This document shows, one piece after another, positions 15,442-24,347 of a stretch of DNA of 64,000 nucleotides; position 1 is the stretch's first letter, and each line of letters begins with the position of its first letter. The notes below the pieces were generated by a model that saw only the letters and a program-made list of their open reading frames with translations, had not been told where the DNA came from and did no database searches. The translations under genes were made by a program, and so were the position numbers. This DNA comes from Ignavibacteriales bacterium UBA1304 (GTDB lineage: Bacteria > Bacteroidota > Ignavibacteria > Ignavibacteriales > Ignavibacteriaceae), in the NCBI GenBank assembly GCA_002307295.1, contig DBTY01000012.1:11563-75562 (forward strand), in the 5' to 3' direction.

Positions 15442-17268
15442 TTATTTATCAATATCCGAGTACATTTCTTCTATCAGAGAGCCGTAACGTTTTTCTACAA
15501 AGTCTCTTCTAACTTTTAGCGATGGAGTAATTTCTCCAGACTCCAGACTAAACTGCTTATCGAGCAGGACAAATTTTCTAACCCGCTCATAATTAGCTAA
15601 TTGCTTCTGGAATTTTGTCATATCTTTTTCAATCAGATTATATATTTCCTGATTGTTTGTAAGATCGGCTACAGTATCGTATGGAATATTATTGGAATCC
15701 GCATATTCTTTAACGGCTTCAAAATCTGGTACAATTAACGCGCTAAGGAACATGCGCCTGTCGCCAATTAGGACAAACTGATCGATATATTTGCTGCCTA
15801 AAAACAGGTTTTCAATCTGGGAAGGCGCAATATATTTTCCGCCGGAAGTTTTAAAAAGATGTTTTTTTCTATCTGTAATTATTAAAAAGCCTGAAGCGTC
15901 AAACACGCCAAGATCGCCCGTATGAAGCCATCCGTCTTTTAATGTTTCTTCAGTTTCTTTTTTGTTTTTGAAATACCCCTGCATAACGTTAGGCCCTTTA
16001 ACAAGTATTTCGCCGTCGTTAGCAATTTTTACCAGAACGCCTGGAAGAGGTTTTCCTACGGTTCCAAATTTATTGTCGTCTTCGCGGTTTACCGCAATTA
16101 CAGGGGAAGTTTCAGTCATGCCATAACCTTCAATAATTAGAATTCCGACTGCTTCAAAAAACTCGCCCGACTCTCTTGATAACGCCGCGCCGCCGGAAAC
16201 AAAAAATCGCAGGTTTCCGCCTGTAATATTCCTGACTTTTTCCAAGACTAATTTATCAGCTAATTTATGTTTTACTCCTAATCCAACCGGGATGCTTCCG
16301 TCTTTTTTAGCTTCGGCATATTTTCTGCCGAGCTCAAGAGCCCAGTTAAAAAGTTTTTGTTTGTTTTCCGACTGACTTTCGATATTGCGGGTAATTTTAG
16401 AATACATTCTTTCAAACAACCTCGGGACTGTGGTCATTATAGTCGGTTTTACTTCCTGAAAATTGCGCATAACGGATTCAATGCTTTCGGCAAAACAAAT
16501 AACGCAGCCGCCGGATAGCGCTGTGTAATATCCGGTCATTCGTTCAAATATGTGACATAAAGGAAGGAACGAAAGGAACACGTCGTTTTTTTCTACATGA
16601 AATACTCCATGAGCCCCTTTAACATTTGAAACAATGTTTTTGTGGGTTAGCATAACGCCTTTGGGCTCGCCGGTTGTGCCCGAAGTATATATTATTGTGC
16701 ACAAATCTGTTTCTTTGCACAAACGTATATTTTCTTTAAAGTAGAAAGGCGTTTCTTTTTTTTGCAGCTCGCCCCGCTCCTGAATATCTTTGAAAGTGTA
16801 AAGATTTGGAACTCCGGTGATTAAATCTTTTTCGTTCATTACAATAATGAACTTTGCAGTTTTTAGATTGGACCGAATTTTTAATATTTTATTTAGCTGA
16901 AATTTGTTGGATACGATAACTCCAACCGATTCCGAATTATTGATAATAAACTCAATGCTTGCGGCTGTAAGGGAAGGGTAAAGGGGCACGTCTACAGCGC
17001 CGAGGCCAAGTATAGCAAGATCGGAATAAATCCACTCAGGTCTGTTTTCAGAAATAATTGCAATTTTATCGTTTCGCTTAATTCCAACGGAAGCGAGTCC
17101 GAGAGCGAAATTTTCTGTTTCTTCTTTTAATTGCTGATAACTTATACCTGTAAACTTACCGCCAGTTTTGTACTTAAGAGCCGGGTAAACGGCGGTCTTT
17201 GAATGCTCCTCAGTAAGATATTCATATAGTCCGGGTATAGTCTTAAAATTACATAAATAAGGCATCAT
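15442..17268 (-). CDS. Long-chain acyl-CoA synthetase (AMP-binding, FadD-like)
   Basis: This 608-residue adenylate-forming ligase activates fatty acids with ATP and CoA. Motifs in order are the P-loop YTSGTTGEPKGVMLTH near residue 195, EGYGMTETSPVIA near 375, GWLHTGDLG near 445 and ITDRKKHLFKTSGGKYIAP near 460; the last carries the A8 hinge. The length and the long-chain-type linker fit FadD/ACSL rather than acetyl-CoA synthetase. The start ATG (one of two in tandem) has GGAG just upstream. It follows the DUF5009 gene by 73 bases on the same strand; a functional link is not evident. Confidence 0.9.
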   Translation of the reverse strand: MMPYLCNFKTIPGLYEYLTEEHSKTAVYPALKYKTGGKFTGISYQQLKEETENFALGLASVGIKRNDKIAIISENRPEWIYSDLAILGLGAVDVPLYPSLTAASIEFIINNSESVGVIVSNKFQLNKILKIRSNLKTAKFIIVMNEKDLITGVPNLYTFKDIQERGELQKKETPFYFKENIRLCKETDLCTIIYTSGTTGEPKGVMLTHKNIVSNVKGAHGVFHVEKNDVFLSFLPLCHIFERMTGYYTALSGGCVICFAESIESVMRNFQEVKPTIMTTVPRLFERMYSKITRNIESQSENKQKLFNWALELGRKYAEAKKDGSIPVGLGVKHKLADKLVLEKVRNITGGNLRFFVSGGAALSRESGEFFEAVGILIIEGYGMTETSPVIAVNREDDNKFGTVGKPLPGVLVKIANDGEILVKGPNVMQGYFKNKKETEETLKDGWLHTGDLGVFDASGFLIITDRKKHLFKTSGGKYIAPSQIENLFLGSKYIDQFVLIGDRRMFLSALIVPDFEAVKEYADSNNIPYDTVADLTNNQEIYNLIEKDMTKFQKQLANYERVRKFVLLDKQFSLESGEITPSLKVRRDFVEKRYGSLIEEMYSDIDK

Positions 17269-17342
17269 AATCTCCTAATAAACTGGGTGTGAAAATAGAT
17301 TTATGACGCGTGAAAAGCAAATAAAACTTTTCGACAAACTTT

Positions 17343-18773
17343 CTACGTACGCCAGAAGATTTTTCGTTTAGTAAAGAAGCTTACAATAAGGGCAAGCGTA
17401 AGCACAATCATTACCGCCTTTAATACTCCTAACCATGGAGTAGGGAACATTGAGTCTAAGAATACGCCTAATCCTGTAATGCCTAGTATAGGGGGCATAA
17501 GGTTTGTTATACCAACATAGGCTATCATTGGGTTTTGCCCGTTATTAATCAGTAATTGCACCCATTTCTTTTTCTTAAAGACGTCAATTATTATAGTAAA
17601 CGCTATAAGCATAAATATAGCAAGCCCCGCAGTAACAAAGTAATAACTCATTGTGGGGTGATCTTTTTTTATGCCGCCTTCGTAAGGTTCAAAGGCTAAG
17701 CCAAGTAAAAGAAGATAGGAACCCCATTGGAATATCTTTCTGATAAATATTTCAGTCGGCGTTTTTGCTTTAGAAATAAGCCCCCATGTAATTAGCATTA
17801 ATCCAATGGAGCCTAATAAGGTTTCAAAGACGAGTCTTGATTTAAGCCCTACAAGACAAGCCAAAACAAAAATAAACATAATTCCTGCAATTACAATAAG
17901 AGAGCTTTTACTCCATTCCTTAACGGTTTCATTTTGCTTTAGCGCTGTGTCGGACTTCATCCATTTTAAAATTAAATCGCCAATTACTGTTCCCGGTAAA
18001 ACTATAAATAAATACTGCTGAAAATAAAGCATGCCAAACCAGGGGAGAGGCGTGCTATGCCATAGCCATTTACCCCAGCTTAGTTCAGTGTGAATAAGTC
18101 TGGCCGCAAACAGAAAACCAAGTATGCCAAGCCTTAGCAATAAATTAGAACGGGTAAAGTACCAGATTAGGGAAGCTGAAATAGCTATGTTGGCGAGCAC
18201 TAATAAAATGATATCGCTTCGTTCGGCTATAAAACCGCTTCCGTCAGGGTATCTTACAAGGGCAAGAAAAACCACAATCCCAACTACTCCGCATACTTTT
18301 ATTAGCGCGCTTATAACGGGACTCATTTTGTATGGAAATCTTGCAAGAGCCGGGAACAAAAGAAGAAAACCTAACAAAGCATATAAATACGTAGCTATAT
18401 CAGGCGCTGCTTTCATTTCTCCGGGTCTTATATGGAGATCGAAAATAGCGAAGCCGACAAGAATAAAACCTCTTAAAATAATAGAACTAATAATTTTATA
18501 TTGCGGAACGCCTTTTTCAATTTTTCTTGAAATGGAAAGAGGAATAGCGGCTCCCATCGAAAAAAGGAAAAATGGAAAAACCAAATCAACCCATGTGATG
18601 CCAGCCAAACCGGGCATAAATTTATGAAGCGGCGGCGGAACCTGCGCATGATACATCCACGAAGGCAATACGCCAAAAGGGATTTGCCCTGATAGCAGCA
18701 TTGTAAGAATTGCAAAACCCCTTAATGCGTCGAGCGCGTAGGAGCGTTTGGGAGAGCTTATTTCTGTGTCCAT
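17343..18773 (-). CDS. DUF5009 / heparan-alpha-glucosaminide N-acetyltransferase-like membrane protein
   Basis: The protein has 476 residues with about ten or eleven membrane segments. It starts with the acyltransferase-like signature RSYALDALRGFAILTMLL and an ITWVDLVFPFFLFSMGAAIPL segment that is characteristic of the COG4299/DUF5009 family. These inner-membrane proteins resemble lysosomal HGSNAT and are thought to acetylate sugars across the membrane. In Bacteroidota they often accompany polysaccharide-degradation genes, and here the gene is divergent from a GH28-esterase pair. The substrate is unknown. Confidence 0.8.
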   Translation of the reverse strand: MDTEISSPKRSYALDALRGFAILTMLLSGQIPFGVLPSWMYHAQVPPPLHKFMPGLAGITWVDLVFPFFLFSMGAAIPLSISRKIEKGVPQYKIISSIILRGFILVGFAIFDLHIRPGEMKAAPDIATYLYALLGFLLLFPALARFPYKMSPVISALIKVCGVVGIVVFLALVRYPDGSGFIAERSDIILLVLANIAISASLIWYFTRSNLLLRLGILGFLFAARLIHTELSWGKWLWHSTPLPWFGMLYFQQYLFIVLPGTVIGDLILKWMKSDTALKQNETVKEWSKSSLIVIAGIMFIFVLACLVGLKSRLVFETLLGSIGLMLITWGLISKAKTPTEIFIRKIFQWGSYLLLLGLAFEPYEGGIKKDHPTMSYYFVTAGLAIFMLIAFTIIIDVFKKKKWVQLLINNGQNPMIAYVGITNLMPPILGITGLGVFLDSMFPTPWLGVLKAVMIVLTLALIVSFFTKRKIFWRT

Positions 18774-18996
18774 ATCTGTATGCTTATTCTTTTATTTTCA
18801 ATAAATGAAAATTATAAAAGATTATGCTTATTAAAAAGAATTTTCCGCTATTGTATACCTGCATGATGTGATAGTTCAATTAACAATTGCCGCTTAAAAA
18901 ATTTATTATTAATATTACCTACTAATATTGCGCAAAAATTTACTGGACGTTCGTTTTGTGCAAAAATTATTTGCTAAAATAATAAGAGGTTTCTGG

Positions 18997-20550
18997 ATGA
19001 AGAGATTTAACGGTTTTATATTTGTCTGGTTATTGCTGTCTATAACGCTTTATTCGCAAAAATATAATATTGCCGATTACGGCGCGGTTTCGGATAACAA
19101 AACTCTTAACACTATTAGCATTCAAAAAGCTATAGACGCCTGTAATGCCAATGGCGGAGGGACGGTAATTATTCCAACCGGAATTTTTATTACTGGAACG
19201 CTGGATATTAAATCAAATGTAAACCTTTATCTTGAATCGGGCGCAATATTAAAAGGGAGCGGCAATCTTGCAGACTACCGTTTTTACCAATCGCCTATTT
19301 TTAGTTCGCCTTCGCTATACGGAATAATATACGCGCATAAAGCTGAAAATGTTTCTATAACCGGGCAGGGTTCCATTAACGGGAATGAAGAAGCGTTTTT
19401 TATCTGGGATAAGGCTAAATCCATTGATAAAGACGGAACAAAAAACACCAGACAAAAAGATAATTACCGCTTTGTAGAGTCTGGTATTGGCGACGGCCCT
19501 GTAGTTCCTAAAGACAGACCAAGGCAAATGGTTATTTTTTCTGAATGTAAAAATGTCTTAGTGCGCGATGTTATATTTACCAAGTCGCCGTTCTGGACGT
19601 TTCATCTTGTAGATTGCGACGGCGTGACAATTAACGGATTAAAAATCTGGAACAGCATGTCCACCCCAAATAGCGACGGCATAGATATTACTTCCTGTTC
19701 CAATGTTACGGTGGCAAATTGCGATATACGCACCGGAGACGACGCTATTGTTATTACAGGATTTGCGCATCATTTTGAATTGCCCGGATATTTTGATTTG
19801 CGCCATCCTAGCGGAAATATAAACGTTACAAATTGTAATCTGCAATCCCGTTCAAGCGGCATAAGGATAGGTTATCAGGATCAGAATAGCGTTAAGAATA
19901 TAAATATAAGCAATATCAACATTACTAATTCAAACAGAGGGATCGGAATATTTCTAAGAGACGAAGGGAGTCTTGAAAATATTTCCTTTACAAATATCAA
20001 TATTGAAACCCGCCTGCATACGGGCGATTGGTGGGGCAATGGCGAACCGATTCATATTTCCGCAGTTAGAGGAACCGATAAAGAAAAATTAGGAAAGATT
20101 AAAAACGTTTTATTTAGGGATGTAACATGCAAAGGGGAGTCCGGCATACTGCTATATGGAACTGACGAAAGCATAATTGAAGACGTAAAATTTGAAAACG
20201 TTTCTTTCGTCTTTCTAGAAAGCAAACTCAACGGCGTCGCCGGAGGCAATATAGATTTGCGCGGCTGTTCAGGCGATCATCAGCTTTTTGCATCGGATAT
20301 TTCGGCGTTTTATGCGGAGCAGGTAAAGAACCTATCAGTTAATAACTTTAACGTCCGATGGGATAACGTAAAGGAAGATTATTTTAAATACGGCGTTCAT
20401 ATTAATAAATATTCGGGGTTAAAACTTACTAACATAAACGCTCCTGCGTCGCCTTCAAATAAGGAGCTGAAAAGCGTCTTTGTAGAAAACGGGGTTGATT
20501 TTATAACCGATATTAAAGATAAAGACGTAGAAATTAAAAATGCAAAATAA
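18997..20550 (+). CDS. Glycoside hydrolase family 28 protein (polygalacturonase-like), secreted
   Basis: The right-handed beta-helix repeats of GH28 run through most of the 517 residues. The ATG at 18997 is chosen over the frame's earlier codons because it has AGAGG upstream and begins a clean signal peptide (MKRFNGFIFVWLLLSITLYS). The usual N-terminal entry YNIADYGAVSDNKT is present, then the catalytic-region motifs NSDGIDI and TGDDAIVI. The later GHG and RIK motifs are not canonical; SSGIRIG occurs where GHG is expected, which suggests a variant specificity such as an exo-acting or rhamnogalacturonan-type enzyme. It is 39 bases upstream of an esterase gene in an apparent operon for pectin-like glycans. 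Confidence 0.85.
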   Translation: MKRFNGFIFVWLLLSITLYSQKYNIADYGAVSDNKTLNTISIQKAIDACNANGGGTVIIPTGIFITGTLDIKSNVNLYLESGAILKGSGNLADYRFYQSPIFSSPSLYGIIYAHKAENVSITGQGSINGNEEAFFIWDKAKSIDKDGTKNTRQKDNYRFVESGIGDGPVVPKDRPRQMVIFSECKNVLVRDVIFTKSPFWTFHLVDCDGVTINGLKIWNSMSTPNSDGIDITSCSNVTVANCDIRTGDDAIVITGFAHHFELPGYFDLRHPSGNINVTNCNLQSRSSGIRIGYQDQNSVKNINISNINITNSNRGIGIFLRDEGSLENISFTNINIETRLHTGDWWGNGEPIHISAVRGTDKEKLGKIKNVLFRDVTCKGESGILLYGTDESIIEDVKFENVSFVFLESKLNGVAGGNIDLRGCSGDHQLFASDISAFYAEQVKNLSVNNFNVRWDNVKEDYFKYGVHINKYSGLKLTNINAPASPSNKELKSVFVENGVDFITDIKDKDVEIKNAK

Positions 20551-20589
20551 AATTAGCGTTTACAACATGTCGCTAAATAGGGTATCTTA

Positions 20590-21294
20590 ATGAAAAATAA
20601 GCTTATTTATTTAATCGTTCTTTTTATAGGAATCGGCGGTTGTATTTATCCGCAAAATAGCGTTAAGCCCAAAATTAAGTGCAATTACTTATTGTATCAG
20701 CCAAAAGAATATTCAAATGGAACAGATTCTCTTCCGCTTGTAATTTATCTTCATGGAGGGTCTCAACGCGGTTCCGATCTAAATAAACTTAAAACGTATG
20801 GATTGCCGTATTTAATTGATAAAGGACATAATTATAATTTTATTATTGCCATGCCGCAATGCCCCGACACAACTTACTGGTCAAGGATAAACTGGTTTGA
20901 TTTGTTGTATCAGGAGCTGACCTCAAAATACAGGATTGATAAAAACAGAATTTACGTAACCGGGATAAGCATGGGAGGATATGGTTCCTGGCATGCTGCA
21001 ATGGACTTTCCTGAAATAATTGCGGCAATAGTTCCTTTATGCGGCGGCTGTAACGATTCGTTGGATATTTGCCGCATAAACAAAATACCTATTTGGACTT
21101 TTCATGGCACGGCGGATACTGTTGTTAGTATAAACGAAACAGAGCGGTTAGTAAATAGATTAAACAGTTGTGATGGAAACGTAACATTTACGCAAGTTGA
21201 GAATGCAGGTCATGATATTACATCTTTATTTGAAAAACAGGAGATTTATGATTGGCTGTTAAAACAACGGAAAAATAAAAGATTTTGTAACTAA
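20590..21294 (+). CDS. Secreted alpha/beta-hydrolase (esterase), putative lipoprotein
   Basis: This 234-residue esterase is of the dienelactone hydrolase/PHB-depolymerase-like type. A lipoprotein-style signal ends at IGGC (Cys18). An oxyanion region HGG is at 55-57, the nucleophile S127 lies in GISMGGYGSW, and D176 (HGTADT) and H208 (NAGHDI) complete the triad. The gene directly follows the GH28 gene on the same strand. A role in removing acetyl, methyl or feruloyl groups from pectin-like substrates is likely, but the exact ester is not readable. Confidence 0.82.
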   Translation: MKNKLIYLIVLFIGIGGCIYPQNSVKPKIKCNYLLYQPKEYSNGTDSLPLVIYLHGGSQRGSDLNKLKTYGLPYLIDKGHNYNFIIAMPQCPDTTYWSRINWFDLLYQELTSKYRIDKNRIYVTGISMGGYGSWHAAMDFPEIIAAIVPLCGGCNDSLDICRINKIPIWTFHGTADTVVSINETERLVNRLNSCDGNVTFTQVENAGHDITSLFEKQEIYDWLLKQRKNKRFCN

Positions 21295-21363
21295 AGCGGT
21301 TCTTGTTTTGTAGCGGATGAAAAAACGTTAAAAAGCGAATTTATAATTCGAAATAAAAAAAAT

Positions 21364-21401
21364 TTAATAAGCCGTCCCAATAAATCGGGGCGGCTTATTA
21401 A
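21364..21401. terminator. Bidirectional terminator between convergent genes
   Basis: TTAATAAGCCGTCCC pairs with GGGGCGGCTTATTAA around AATAAATC. It lies between the esterase gene (plus) and the Pro/Lys-rich gene (minus), which end on either side. Confidence 0.85.
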
Positions 21402-21421
21402 TAATTGCGAAAAACGATAAA

Positions 21422-21751
21422 CTATTTTTCTTGTCCAGGAGCTTCAGGCTTAGGAGTTTTAGCTTTCTTTTTGCCTTCCTTTAGAGGTTTTGGCTCTTTG
21501 GGTTTTTCGTTATCTCCTTTTGGAGGTCTTGGCTGGTCGATATTCTGTTCCTGTTTAGGAGGCTTTGGAGCCTTCATTTTTTTAGGACGTTTGATTTTCT
21601 TTTTGCCTTCTTTCGGAGGTCTTGGCTGGTCGATATTCTGTTCCTGTTTAGGAGGCTTTGGAGCCTTTACGTCTTTATCCTGCGGCATAATATCAATAGA
21701 GCCAAATAATAAAGCGCCTGCAAGAGTTAAAGTTAAGAACGATGTTTTCAT
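21422..21751 (-). CDS. Secreted Pro/Lys-rich protein with an internal duplication
   Basis: The protein has 109 residues. A signal peptide (MKTSFLTLTLAGALLFGS) is followed by a low-complexity basic chain. A unit of about 30 residues, APKPPKQEQNIDQPRPPK plus a Lys-rich linker, occurs twice (about 29-46 and 59-76) and a third, decayed part closes the protein. The DNA of the units is nearly identical, so the duplication is recent or is being homogenised. No enzymatic motif exists. A polyproline-type cationic chain in the periplasm could bind peptidoglycan, LPS or nucleic acid, but this is speculation. It is convergent to the esterase and has its own promoter region of about 300 bases. Confidence 0.65.
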   Translation of the reverse strand: MKTSFLTLTLAGALLFGSIDIMPQDKDVKAPKPPKQEQNIDQPRPPKEGKKKIKRPKKMKAPKPPKQEQNIDQPRPPKGDNEKPKEPKPLKEGKKKAKTPKPEAPGQEK

Positions 21752-22050
21752 TTTGCATCCTGACTAAATGATTAAATATGTAATTATGTTTTTGTAAAAT
21801 AATTTAAAAAGAATATATTCCCAACTGTTTTTAAGAAAAAGCAATAATTAAAGCAGCAAAATATAAGGCTGCTTTACAAAAATCTGGGGATTTTGATTAA
21901 CTGTTCTTCGTGCTTGTCGAAATCTTTATTGATAGTTATTTTAAAAAGCGGTAAGTTTTGTCGTTAAAAATTGAAGATAAAATTAGATGATTTTGCAATT
22001 GACTTACTGAAACTCCATTTATAATCTAAAAAGCGAAAAAATATTTTATT
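21752..22050. other. Divergent promoter region
   Basis: The spacer separates the Pro/Lys-rich gene (minus) from the T9SS cargo gene (plus). It is AT-rich with several T runs. It has to hold two promoters; no RNA element or ORF was recognised. Confidence 0.4.
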
Positions 22051-23430
22051 ATGTGTTTTAATAAAAGGGGCAGTATTATTATCCGCTGTAAACAATATTT
22101 CTTGGTAGTTTTATTTTTCGTTGCGCTATTGCCTATTAAGGCGCTGCCGCAGACTAATAATAATTTTAATTATCTGCATTTCCCTCGATCAATAAATAAG
22201 TTTAATAAATTAAACCCAGATAAAGCTAATTTGTTTTTTCTGCCCAATCAATTTAAAAGAGCTAAAACAGCTAAACAACGGGGAAGTTCAAATAGTCTTT
22301 TGGATAGTATTATTTTCACTACGCAAAACTCGAACATCTTAAATTCTAAAAACGTTTTCCATTATAATGACGGCAGACTTTCAGATATTTATGAATACTG
22401 TTCCGACCAGATGGGGGGATGGGATAAAACCGGGCTTGAGCAAATAGTATATGATTCAAAGGGGCAAATGATTTCAATATTAAGCAAGGTATGGTTAGGC
22501 GAATGGGCTAATATGTCTCTTTGTTCTTTCGGTTATGATTCCTGTGGGAATAATACTAACTTTTCAATTGAAAAGTACTCAAACGGACAATGGAGGAATT
22601 TTTATCGGAAAACATGTAAGTATAATTCTGACAACAAAGTTTATTTAGGCATTCGCGAATTATGGACAGACAGCAATTGGGTAAATGATACTAAGTTTAT
22701 TCAATTTTATAACTCTAAGGGGGAAACTGATTCATTAGTCTGGGAATTATGGAGTAACGATAAATGGGTTAATGAATCGCTGATACTATTTCAACATGAT
22801 GTGCATGGAAGAGATTCTATTATTACGTCAAGATATTGGATGGATAGCGTATGGGTAAATTCGTTAACAGATTTTTACATATACGATTCCAATGGGAATA
22901 ATATTTCGCATTTAATAGAAAGCTGGGACGGCAGTCAATGGATAAATGATAATAAGTTTATTTATACATATAATTCGGATAACGCCTGTATATACGGCGT
23001 ACACGAAAACTGGCAAAATGAAGAATGGTCCTACGGCAATGGCGATTTTGAAAATTCGATTGGCGACAACTTTGGTTTTGTTAGCATAGCCGCAGAGGAG
23101 AACCTCTATTATTCTGAACCAACTGACGTTAAAGATAAAAAAACAGAGATAAACAAATTTCGCTTATCACAAAATTATCCAAATCCGTTTAATCCATCGA
23201 CAAAAATAAGTTTTAATCTTACATCAGATTCAAAAGTAACGCTAAAAGTATTTAACGTTCTTGGGCAGCAAGTTGCATCGCTTGCAAATGGAAGCCTTGC
23301 AAAAGGCGCGCACGTTTATGATTTTAACGCTTCAAAGTTAAATAGCGGCGTATATATTTATTCTTTAACAGCGCTGAGATCAGACGGCGCTGTTTACAAA
23401 TTATCAAAAAAAATGGTTCTGATGAAATAA
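22051..23430 (+). CDS. Secreted tandem-repeat protein with T9SS type A sorting domain
   Basis: The protein has 459 residues. An N-terminal export signal (YFLVVLFFVALLPIKALPQ) is followed from about residue 95 to 340 by roughly six copies of a 40-45-residue unit with W..W.N and a tyrosine-rich YDSxGN-like turn. The C-terminal 85 residues are a type IX secretion sorting domain (LSQNYPNPFNPSTK, then VFNVLGQQVASL and a final KKMVLMK). The mature protein is therefore expected on the cell surface or outside. The repeats resemble hairpin-forming YD/RHS-like or beta-propeller-like units, but I could not assign a family. Function is unknown. Confidence 0.8.
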   Translation: MCFNKRGSIIIRCKQYFLVVLFFVALLPIKALPQTNNNFNYLHFPRSINKFNKLNPDKANLFFLPNQFKRAKTAKQRGSSNSLLDSIIFTTQNSNILNSKNVFHYNDGRLSDIYEYCSDQMGGWDKTGLEQIVYDSKGQMISILSKVWLGEWANMSLCSFGYDSCGNNTNFSIEKYSNGQWRNFYRKTCKYNSDNKVYLGIRELWTDSNWVNDTKFIQFYNSKGETDSLVWELWSNDKWVNESLILFQHDVHGRDSIITSRYWMDSVWVNSLTDFYIYDSNGNNISHLIESWDGSQWINDNKFIYTYNSDNACIYGVHENWQNEEWSYGNGDFENSIGDNFGFVSIAAEENLYYSEPTDVKDKKTEINKFRLSQNYPNPFNPSTKISFNLTSDSKVTLKVFNVLGQQVASLANGSLAKGAHVYDFNASKLNSGVYIYSLTALRSDGAVYKLSKKMVLMK

Positions 23431-23573
23431 AAAGACTCTTTCTTATTCATAACCTTTTATTCTGCAAAGCTGGATAGAAAGTTTTCTACTTTAAATAGGC
23501 ATAATTAACAAAGACCGTAAAATTTAAGATTATTTTCCTTAAATTTATACATCTAATAATTACAAAAGTAAAT

Positions 23574-24347
23574 ATGAAGACGAAATTAGAAATTGCAGAA
23601 AACTGGCTGCCGCGTTATACCGGAGCCAAGATTGACGAAATTGGCGATTACCTTTTATTGACTAATTTCCATAACTATATGGCTAAATTTGCCGAGCAGT
23701 TTAATTGCGATATTAAAGGCATTGGCAGACCAATGCAGACCGCTACAAACAGCGACGGTTTGAGTATTATAAATTTTGGCATCGGTTCTTCTAATGCTGC
23801 TACTATTATGGATTTATTAGTTGCACGGAAACCAAAGGGCGTTTTGTTCCTTGGTAAATGCGGCGGTTTAAAACACTCGACTGAGATAGGTCATTTTATA
23901 CTGCCAACAGCCGCTATACGGGGCGAGGGAACAAGCGACGATTATATGCCTAAAGAAGTTCCTGCTCTGCCTACATTTAAGCTGCATAAGTTCGTCTCTA
24001 ATAAAATTGTAGACCATGGACTTGATTACCGCACAGGCGTGATTTATACTACCAACCGGCGCCTATGGGAATGGGATGAAAATTTTAAGGACTACCTTAA
24101 AAAAACGGCTACAATTGGAATTGATATGGAAACGGCTACTCTTTTTATCGTCGGGCTAGTTAACGAAATTCCGCGAGGAGCTTTACTCTTAGTTTCTGAT
24201 ATGCCTATGGCTCCTGAAGGAGTGAAGACGGAGGAATCGGATAAAGTAGTTACTGCTAAATTCTCCGATCTTCACCTGCAAATTGGGATTGAAGCCATGA
24301 CCGAATTAGGAGTTAAAGGAGAAAAAATAAAACATTTTAAGTATTAA
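23574..24347 (+). CDS. amn: AMP nucleosidase (short, Bacteroidota type)
   Basis: This 257-residue nucleoside phosphorylase-fold enzyme matches the short AMP-nucleosidase family rather than the 480-residue E. coli Amn. Visible features are FGIGSSNAATIMDLL near residue 63, FLGKCGGLKHSTEIGHF near 90, and the substrate-proximal IGIDMETATLF near 174. The enzyme cleaves AMP to adenine and ribose 5-phosphate. The catalytic acid in SDMPMAPEG near 210 is in place. It stands alone on the plus strand and its stop overlaps by four bases the stop of the convergent phosphoesterase gene. Confidence 0.78.
   Translation: MKTKLEIAENWLPRYTGAKIDEIGDYLLLTNFHNYMAKFAEQFNCDIKGIGRPMQTATNSDGLSIINFGIGSSNAATIMDLLVARKPKGVLFLGKCGGLKHSTEIGHFILPTAAIRGEGTSDDYMPKEVPALPTFKLHKFVSNKIVDHGLDYRTGVIYTTNRRLWEWDENFKDYLKKTATIGIDMETATLFIVGLVNEIPRGALLLVSDMPMAPEGVKTEESDKVVTAKFSDLHLQIGIEAMTELGVKGEKIKHFKY

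Noticed and set aside
21405..21767. Plus-strand open frame with Phe- and Gly-rich repeats (120 codons)
   Set aside because: It is the exact antisense of the Pro/Lys-rich gene, whose signal peptide, start and terminator fit; the low-complexity repeats open both strands.
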